NCBI GenBank assembly: GCA_037501455.1
Contig: CM074864.1
Coordinates: 29,010,001 to 29,074,000, forward strand
DNA length: 64,000 nt
Origin: Lantana camara
Lineage: Eukaryota > Streptophyta > Magnoliopsida > Lamiales > Verbenaceae
Direction of reading: 5' to 3'
A program made the position numbers and the translations under genes. The notes below the pieces were generated by a model that saw only the letters and a list, made by a program, of their open reading frames with translations, searched no databases and was not told the DNA's origin. This document shows, piece after piece, positions 57,475 to 64,000 of this stretch (position 1 is its first letter; each line of letters begins with the position of its first letter).

Positions 57475-58098
57475 TCCTTAAGTGGTATCAGAGCCCGGTT
57501 GCAGAACCGGTGTTCTCGTATCGTGATTGAGTCAGTCTAGGTCGTACGGCTTAGGAACTATGTGATAATGTATGCATTGCATCGATCTTGAGTATGAAAT
57601 TGCTTTCCCTTTTATCTTGTTGAATTACCTGATGCATTCTTACATTGGATCAGTGCCTTTCGTGTTGAATACGTGGCATAAGCATACACTAATCGCATGC
57701 ATATATCTTTGAAATGAGTTATGATTTATAGGTTATGAAGATACTATCAAAGCACGACCAAGTTTCACTTTAACAATGCCCCATTACAAGTTCTTTCTGA
57801 GGCAAGGAAGGTAGGAAAGATGCACCGGGGAAGAATATAGAGAATTCGAGATGTGTGGCCTTCCTAGATGGAGCTAGAGTTCATGGGTTAGGATTTGGAA
57901 TGGGAGGTTCGACTTTGGAGATGCAATGGTAGAGGGACATTTGGTGAAATAAGGGTTAATCGTGGGATGGTTGTGACTCAGAAGATCAATTTATATGAAT
58001 TTACTACTTAGGGTGCTTTAATTGGATTCAACGGGATTGTTCAACCTAAGGAGTGGAGTGAATCAACTGTGAAAGTACTTTAGTTCGGGGTTCGGATT
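57475..58098 (+). mobile_element. Element L internal region, first 624 bp
   Basis: Primer-binding site TGGTATCAGAGC at 57483-57494 and the common leader (CCGGTTGCAGAACCGG ... GGTCGTACGGCTTAGGA). No gag start is recognised in the remainder before M interrupts at 58099. Confidence 0.75.
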
Positions 58099-60721
58099 TG
58101 TAACGCCCCGGTTCCGGATGAACAACTAAGCACGCCACGTGTGAGATTTTGAGCGTAGGAATTTATTTTAATTCTTTTAAATTCCTATTTACCTACGTGA
58201 TATTTCGTATTTTTATAAAGTTCATGAAACATTATTTATGTAAATTATATGAAATCATCACATTGAAAAATTATTTCAAGTCATGGAAAAATATTTATTA
58301 CGTAAAACAATTACCGAGAGTGTTCCAATTTTGAAATTGTCCCTACTCGAATATTTTTCTAACTTTAGGGACCTAATTGCATAACATTCCAAGGACCTAA
58401 TTGATCATATTTCAAAACCATATATCCTCAATTGCATGACTTGAGTTCTTGGAGGATTAATTAGCAAATGTTGGCATTTCACACATTTCCAAGACATGAA
58501 TCACGTAATATTGCTTCCATGATCTTCCTTGATCATTTTATCATCAAATTCACCAACATATTTCCCCTTCATGCTCTCGGTATCAAGAAGAAAAGGGAAA
58601 GAAGAGATTTTCATCCTTTACGTCAAGAATTTCCAAGAAATATTGCAAGAATTGAAGCTTGATCATCTTCTTCATCTATTTTCTTCATCTTTTTATCTTC
58701 AAGGTTGGTATTTGCATGAACTCATGATTCTTGATCACTTATATGGTAGCTAGGGTTTGAGAATTGTATGTTAGATGGATTAATTGTAGATAGAAGCATG
58801 ATTAGGTGATCAAATCTCGAATTATGGCATGATTTGGAGCATGAATGCTTGAGTATTTAGCTTGAGTGATCAAGTTTGATCATGAACTTGGAAACTTGAA
58901 TTCTTGATGAATATTTCATGATTTATATGTTTAAGTGTCATATTATCATCCTTTGAATATATATGCATCATATTTCCAGAAATCAATAGCTTTGTTGATC
59001 AAAATTGGGACTTGGTTGCTTGTTTCACGTAGCCTTCCCCTGTTTCTGCTCTGTTTTTCTCAGTTACAGAAACTGGGAACGACTGTTCCCAGCCTCAAGG
59101 CATTGTGGGAATGGGCGTTCCCACTCTTTTAAACAAAATAGGCGGCCGAGCTTGGGAACGACTGTTCCCATTTTGGCCTGTGTGCTGGAAGGGCCGTTCC
59201 CAGCTAAAGGTGCGCTTTTTCATTTAAAATCGTTGGTGCGTTTTGAAGGGCCACGGGAACGGCCGTTCCCGTGCGTCTGACAAAACAACAGTTTCTGCAT
59301 AAAATTGAATTTTTAGCACCTCGATTCGATGATTTCTTTGACCCCGAATTGCTATTATATGATTGATTATGTACCAAAACAAGATGTTTTCATGCCACAT
59401 TGCATATCGCTCGTCATCTCGTTGCATTTCCGCCGTTCGTCGTATTTGGTCCATTTAGAGTCATGTCTCACGTATACACGTCGTGTTTGCACAGGTCACG
59501 AGGTCGTGGACGCGGAGCAGGCTCCATAGAGCATATCCTTGTTGTGTTTTGTAAAGAAAATGTGAGGTTTTATTTTAGGTACATAGAACCCTACAACCTT
59601 TATGTGTTATTTTCGGCCAAAACGTATTATCATTATAAACATTTTCCAAAATACAAATATTTCAAGTAAGCAAGCCATGATTATCATGATTTCCAAGCAT
59701 GTTTGGTGAGTACATGATTGCACGTGGGCCCGAGGATAGTTTTTGAGCCAACCGGGAAAGGAAGGGCTGATGGGTAACTCTTGAGCTATTCTCACCTCAT
59801 TGGGATCACCCCTGAAGCCACTAGGAGATTAGTGGTGGAAGGAGTTCCATGTTTAGGGAGTCATGTTCCCTATACACACCATCTCGTGGATAGTTGGGCC
59901 TTGCAAACCCACTATCACTCGGAGGAAGAAGGAGACTGGGGATGAATCCGGCATGTCGGGTTATCCTCGGGTTATTGCATGTTTCAAGCATGAATATGTT
60001 TATTTGAGCACTAAAGGAAATGTATGATCACGTATTGAATAAATCATGCAAACACGTATTGTCACGTTTGGTGTAAAGGTTGGAGAATCGCCGTTACTCG
60101 CCGGGGCCACATGTTCATGAAATGATCATGTTAACATGTTAAAATGATTAGTTGTAATCTCGGGCAAAGAATAAGTTATTGTTGAAATCTATCTTTAGTT
60201 ATTTCCAAGGCTTCACCTGAGACTATAACTTGCATGTGACATGTGTATATATATTTATTGCCCCTCACTCAGTCTTCGGTAGACTGATACTTCACTTTTC
60301 AGGTACTTGTGAGCGTGGTCGTGCTAGGCGGGAGTCCGGTCAGGTCATGCATTTCTCGGGTCTAGCATTGTACCTTTCATGTATAGAACTTTTGGTAGCA
60401 TCATGTTATGATCGTTGTTATCACATTTTGAATACTCGAGCATGTATATAATATAAGAAGATAATAATGTATTGATAGTTAATGTTGGTATCTATTATGT
60501 ATCTATTTGGTTAAATATGGTACCTATACGTATTTATTGAATTGCTTCCACTTTTATTATCATATCTTCATGGTTTATGTTGGGGAGTGTCCCACCTAGC
60601 TCGTTTATTTTAATTGTCACCCGTTCGCTATAGTTTTGGTTTATGTACGGATTATCCATTTCGTATGTGGATCGAGGCTATAGTGCGGGGGATGTAGTGC
60701 CTTGGGGGTTAAGGTGCTACA
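58099..60721 (+). repeat. Element M 5' LTR, 2,623 bp
   Basis: Starts TGTAACGCCCCGG, ends AAGGTGCTACA at 60721, then spacer TCTACAGG and the primer-binding site. Palindrome cluster 59075-59270; leader-exon-like segment 59495-59561. Candidate left target duplication GGATT (58094-58098). The 3' LTR lies beyond the window. The small frames inside (58149-59795) are not genes. Confidence 0.92.
59075..59270. repeat. Palindrome cluster in M 5' LTR
   Basis: Five copies: GGGAACGACTGTTCCC (59075 and 59154), GGGAATGGGCGTTCCC (59107), GGAAGGGCCGTTCCC (59187), and the perfect GGGAACGGCCGTTCCC (59255-59270). Confidence 0.88.
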
Positions 60722-60729
60722 TCTACAGG

Positions 60730-60741
60730 TGGTATCAGAGC
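60730..60741 (+). other. Primer-binding site of element M
   Basis: TGGTATCAGAGC followed by CCGGTTGCAAAACCGAGG; 8 bp after the LTR. About 235 bp of leader then precede gag. Confidence 0.92.
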
Positions 60742-60975
60742 CCGGTTGCAAAACCGAGGTTCTCGAGTCGTGTCGAGTCAGTCTAGGTCGTACGGCATAG
60801 GATTACTTGTTACTTGATACTCTGCATCGAATTGAATTGTTTAATTTACTTGCCTTCTTGCATTATCTGAGATAATTGACCTTCCTTGAATGTGTATTTA
60901 TTGACATTATGGAATTATACGCACACATTTGCATTTATTAATCAAACCACGCATGTGTAGTGATTTGATTTCAAG

Positions 60976-61812
60976 ATGGATTGTGATAGACATCACCGTG
61001 ACCGATCTCCGAGACATCGGTATCATCATCGCCGCCACCATTGCCGTGAAAGATCACCTCCTCCTCCACCTGCTCAGGCACAACCTCAGGATTTTATGAA
61101 CGCGGTTGTAGCGCTGATTGACCAGAGGTTTCTAGAATGGGTTCCTCCACCACCACCAGCGCCAGTAGTACCCCAGGAGAACCCCATTTCTGCCATTTTG
61201 CGTGAATTTCAAAATCAGCGTCCCCCGAAGTTCTATAAGGACGACGATATACAGACAGAGATGTGGCTGAAGGAGATTGAGAGGATTTGGCAGCTTATAC
61301 CTTGTGATACTCAGGAAAAGGCTCGGTGTACCCTTACTTTGATTCAGGGCGAGGCCTACTCCTGGTGGGAGAGCACACAGATAGTTTTGGAGGCCGCTGG
61401 TACCGATATCACTTGGGAGGTCTTCGTACAGGAGTTCAGAAACAAATTTATTCCTCCAGCCTCCCGTACTCGCAGGTTGAGGGAGTTTACAAAGCTAAAA
61501 CAACAAGGGAGATCAGTGGGCCAGTATATCGCCGAGTTTGAGAGACTTTCTCGCTATGCATCCAACATAGCCAATGATGACTTTCATAAGGCGATGCAGT
61601 TCGTCCAGGGACTTCGGCCAGATATTCAGGATGCCTTGAAAGCAGTTAACACGAGCACCTGGGGCAAAGCTACCGCTAAAGCTTTTAAAGTTGAGGATTC
61701 TGACATTTCCAGGAGATCTATTCCTCGGACAGGACAGACTTCGGGCTCGAGATCAGGACAGGGGTCGAGTGCAGGAAAGAGGCCTATAGTTTATTCTGCG
61801 CCTCCAGCATAG
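60976..61812 (+). CDS. Element M gag, N-terminal segment (ends at amber codon)
   Basis: 278 codons from ATG 60976, homologous to residues 1-300 of the A polyprotein. Arg/His-rich start with RSP repeats (residues 1-28), Pro-rich stretch, Retrotrans_gag capsid domain about 75-240 ([40 protein letters not shown]). The Ser-Gly linker is much shorter than in A. TAG at 61810-61812 stands where A has Gln (APQ), consistent with a C-to-T change of CAG. The same frame carries on beyond it. Confidence 0.92.
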   Translation: MDCDRHHRDRSPRHRYHHRRHHCRERSPPPPPAQAQPQDFMNAVVALIDQRFLEWVPPPPPAPVVPQENPISAILREFQNQRPPKFYKDDDIQTEMWLKEIERIWQLIPCDTQEKARCTLTLIQGEAYSWWESTQIVLEAAGTDITWEVFVQEFRNKFIPPASRTRRLREFTKLKQQGRSVGQYIAEFERLSRYASNIANDDFHKAMQFVQGLRPDIQDALKAVNTSTWGKATAKAFKVEDSDISRRSIPRTGQTSGSRSGQGSSAGKRPIVYSAPPA

Positions 61813-62610
61813 AAGGATTCCGGGAAGAAGCTTAAAGCTACAGGACCGTCACAAAAGGCTCCAAGAGCTCCAGCACCACCACAGCCACCTCAGAAACCGG
61901 GCTACAGATTCGGTGGACTTCCTACACATAACTATGACAACTGCAGACGACGGCTGGGCTTATGTTTGATCTGTGGGATTGACGAGCACAGAGTTGATGG
62001 TTGTCCGGATCGCCAGGATCCACCACCTGTAGGTCCGAGGCCACTTGTGAGAGCCCGAGCTTATGCACTAGCTGGAGAGGAGCAGGATGCGGAGATTGAC
62101 CCTGCAGCGGTAGTGGAAGGTACTATTTACATCCATGGCACGAACATCCATACATTATTTGATCCAGGAGCTACACACTCCTTTCTTGCGCATTCTATTG
62201 CTATTACATTATCCTTGCCTGCTATGTGCTCTTCTGTGCGGTATTTAGTTAGTACTCCTTTCGGTAGTAGGCGAGAGACGGATCAGGTTTACAGGGATGT
62301 TCCCGTGGTGATTGAAGGCCGAGAGTTTCTGACAGACTTTATTGTTATGCCAATGGAAAGATACGGATCTATTTTGGGGATGGATTGGTTGTACAGGTAC
62401 TGTGCTACAATAGATTACCGAGCAAAGAAAGTACAGTTGGGTTCAGAGGTTATTACGGGTTGGACTTCGAAGATAGTACCCCTACTTTCATTCTCAGAGG
62501 CTCATAAATTGGTTAGAGACGGGGCCACACGGTTTATTGCCTATATTCTAAATAAGCCGAAAGATCAGGTGAAGTTGGAAGATACAGAAGTGGTAAAAGA
62601 ATTTCCCTAG
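61813..62610 (+). CDS. Element M zinc-knuckle and protease segment (between two amber codons)
   Basis: In frame with 60976. The first knuckle has lost both leading cysteines (YRFGGLPTHNYDNC against [15 protein letters not shown] in A); the second is intact (CLICGIDEHRVDGC). Protease active site [10 protein letters not shown] with Asp codon at 62161, then [11 protein letters not shown]. Terminates at TAG 62608-62610 after VVKEFP, where A has Glu. Protease would release gag and pol products. A TTG at 61966 opens the longest stop-to-stop frame but is not a likely start. Confidence 0.88.
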   Translation, partial: KDSGKKLKATGPSQKAPRAPAPPQPPQKPGYRFGGLPTHNYDNCRRRLGLCLICGIDEHRVDGCPDRQDPPPVGPRPLVRARAYALAGEEQDAEIDPAAVVEGTIYIHGTNIHTLFDPGATHSFLAHSIAITLSLPAMCSSVRYLVSTPFGSRRETDQVYRDVPVVIEGREFLTDFIVMPMERYGSILGMDWLYRYCATIDYRAKKVQLGSEVITGWTSKIVPLLSFSEAHKLVRDGATRFIAYILNKPKDQVKLEDTEVVKEFP

Positions 62611-64000
62611 GTATTTCCAGAGAAGTTAGATTCCTTGCCTCCTGAACGAGAGATCGAGTTTGTGATTGATCTTTATCCGAATGTCGAGCCGTATTCAAAG
62701 ACTCCATACCGGATGGCTCCAGCAGAATTGAAAGAGCTAAAGGTTCAGCTTGAGGCATTATGGGAAGTTGGGTACATTCGTCCGAGTTCTTCAACTTGGG
62801 GAGCACCGGTGTTATTTGTAAAGAGAAAGGATGGAACTTTGAGAATGTGCATCGATTACCGGGAGTTGAACCGGATGACTATTAAGAACAAGTATCCCCT
62901 CCCACATATCGAGGAGTTATTCGATATACTTCAGGGTTCCAAGGTTTATTCAAAATTGGATCTAAGACAGGGATACTACCAGCTGCGGATCCGAGCAGAG
63001 GATATTCCAAAGACGGGATTCAATACTCGGTACGGGCACTACGAGTTCGTGGTTATGCCATTTGGGTTAACTAATGCCCCTGCAGCTTTAATGGATATGA
63101 TGCACCGGATTTTTAGGCCTTTCCTTGACAAGTTTGTGGTGATTTTTATCGATGATATTTTGGCATTCTCAAAATCAGTCGAGGAGCACGTGAGGCATCT
63201 TAGGCTCGTTCTACAGACTTTGAAAGAGCATCAGTTGTTTGCTAAGTTCAGCAAGTGTGAATTTTGGATCGATCGGGTTGCTTTCTTGGGACATGTGATT
63301 TCGGGTAAAGATTTGGAAGTCGATCCCTCGAAAATTGAAGTCGTGCTTAAATGGGAGAAACCAAAGAATGCCTCGGAAGTCAGAAGCCTCTTGGGATTGG
63401 CCGGATATTATAGGAGGTTCGTTCAGGATTTTTCTAAGATTACTGAACCGTTGACCCGATTGACAAAGAAAGATGTCAAGTTTGTCTGGGACGAGAAATG
63501 TGATAAAAGTTTCAACTTTTTGAAAGAAAAGTTCGTCTCAGCTCCGGTGTTAGCACTTCCCGAGGGTTCAGAGGAGTATGTCGTGTATACAGATGCTTCT
63601 AAGGAAGGCCTAGGGTGTGTTTTGACTCAGAAGGGAAAGGTGATCGCCTACGCCTCCCGAAAGTTAAAAGAATATGAAAAGAATTATCCTACGCACGACC
63701 TGGAGCTTGCAGCCGTGATCTTTGCTCTCGGGAAATGGAGACATTATCTTTACGGGAATTCCTTTGAGATTTTCACCGACCACAAGAGCCTCCAGTATTT
63801 ATTCACGCAGAAGGACTTGAATAGGAGGCAATGGCGTTGGATGGAAAAGTTAGAAGATTATGATTGTACGATCAAGTATCATCCAAGAAAAGAAAACGTG
63901 GTCGCTGATGCACTTAGCAGGAAGGTGAGTGTATCGAGTTTAGAAATAAAGGAAAGTGAAGAGATTGTTCCGATTGTGTTAAAGGCTCGGGTTTCTAATA
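62611..64000 (+). CDS. Element M reverse transcriptase and RNase H, open to right edge
   Basis: Same frame as 60976, no stop through base 64000 (463 codons). [30 protein letters not shown], catalytic FIDDIL with Asp codons at 63151-63156, FLGHVISG. Connection: [19 protein letters not shown], continuous where A is frameshifted. RNase H: all four acidic residues are present (YTDAS at 63592, DLELAA, FTDHKSL at 63778, VVADALSR at 63907). Ends in VLKARVSN, before integrase. So M has intact RT/RNase H domains behind two amber codons. Confidence 0.93.

Noticed and set aside
62534..62806. 90-codon - strand frame
   Set aside because: Antisense shadow of the M protease-RT region.

Overview
The window is plant nuclear DNA made almost entirely of nested LTR retrotransposons; I see no host gene. 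The plant assignment rests on chromodomain-type Ty3/gypsy gag-pol genes, Athila-like gag/RT remnants, a Copia gag, and repeated primer-binding sites TGGTATCAGAGC (initiator tRNA-Met type), all typical of angiosperm genomes. The species cannot be named from the sequence. Letters A-M below are my own labels for elements. LAYOUT. The oldest layer is G, an Athila-like element on the + strand. Its broken gag-protease-RT gene is scattered over 33545-34217, 44104-44524, 47325-48611 and 48612-49083. Into G went: C (3296-33534, + strand, pol-less, LTRs about 3.4 kb); H (34218-44103, + strand, pol-less, two LTRs); I (44525-47324, solo LTR); and J (49084 to beyond 55318, - strand). Inside C sit D (1150-3295, - strand LTR, itself hit by a Copia element at 1-1149), A (5387-15648, a full chromodomain-type gypsy element on the - strand) and B (17560-30139, - strand, pol-less). 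B's 5' LTR carries solo LTR F (23851-27842). Inside J sit K (49471-52887, a truncated H-family LTR) and L (55319-58098, LTR plus leader); M (58099 to the right edge, + strand gypsy with gag-pol) sits in L. Nesting is four deep in three places. Exact or near-exact 5-bp target duplications can be read for A (GGTAT), B (GTAAC), F (CAACT), I (CTAAT) and H (TTCCT/TTCCC). HOW THE PARTS RELATE. A and M are coding members of one chromovirus-like family. B, C and H have the same primer site and LTR design but no pol; they can only have moved with proteins supplied in trans, presumably by A/M-like partners (inference). The gag-pol genes of A and M are both broken. MAIN OBSERVATIONS. (1) Nearly every LTR family carries a cluster of GC-rich 14-22 bp palindromes; in most families it starts about 1 kb from the LTR start. 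The arm sequences differ between families, yet the two arms change together. (2) B and C carry a second hairpin array just inside the 3' LTR with compensatory stem changes. (3) LTRs of at least eight families share an ordered set of splice-site-like signals around a 65-90 nt segment, suggesting a spliced leader. (4) The 5' end of A contains a 272-bp unit of a TRIM miniature retrotransposon joined exactly through the shared primer-binding site. All ORFs lying in LTRs are regarded as chance frames.
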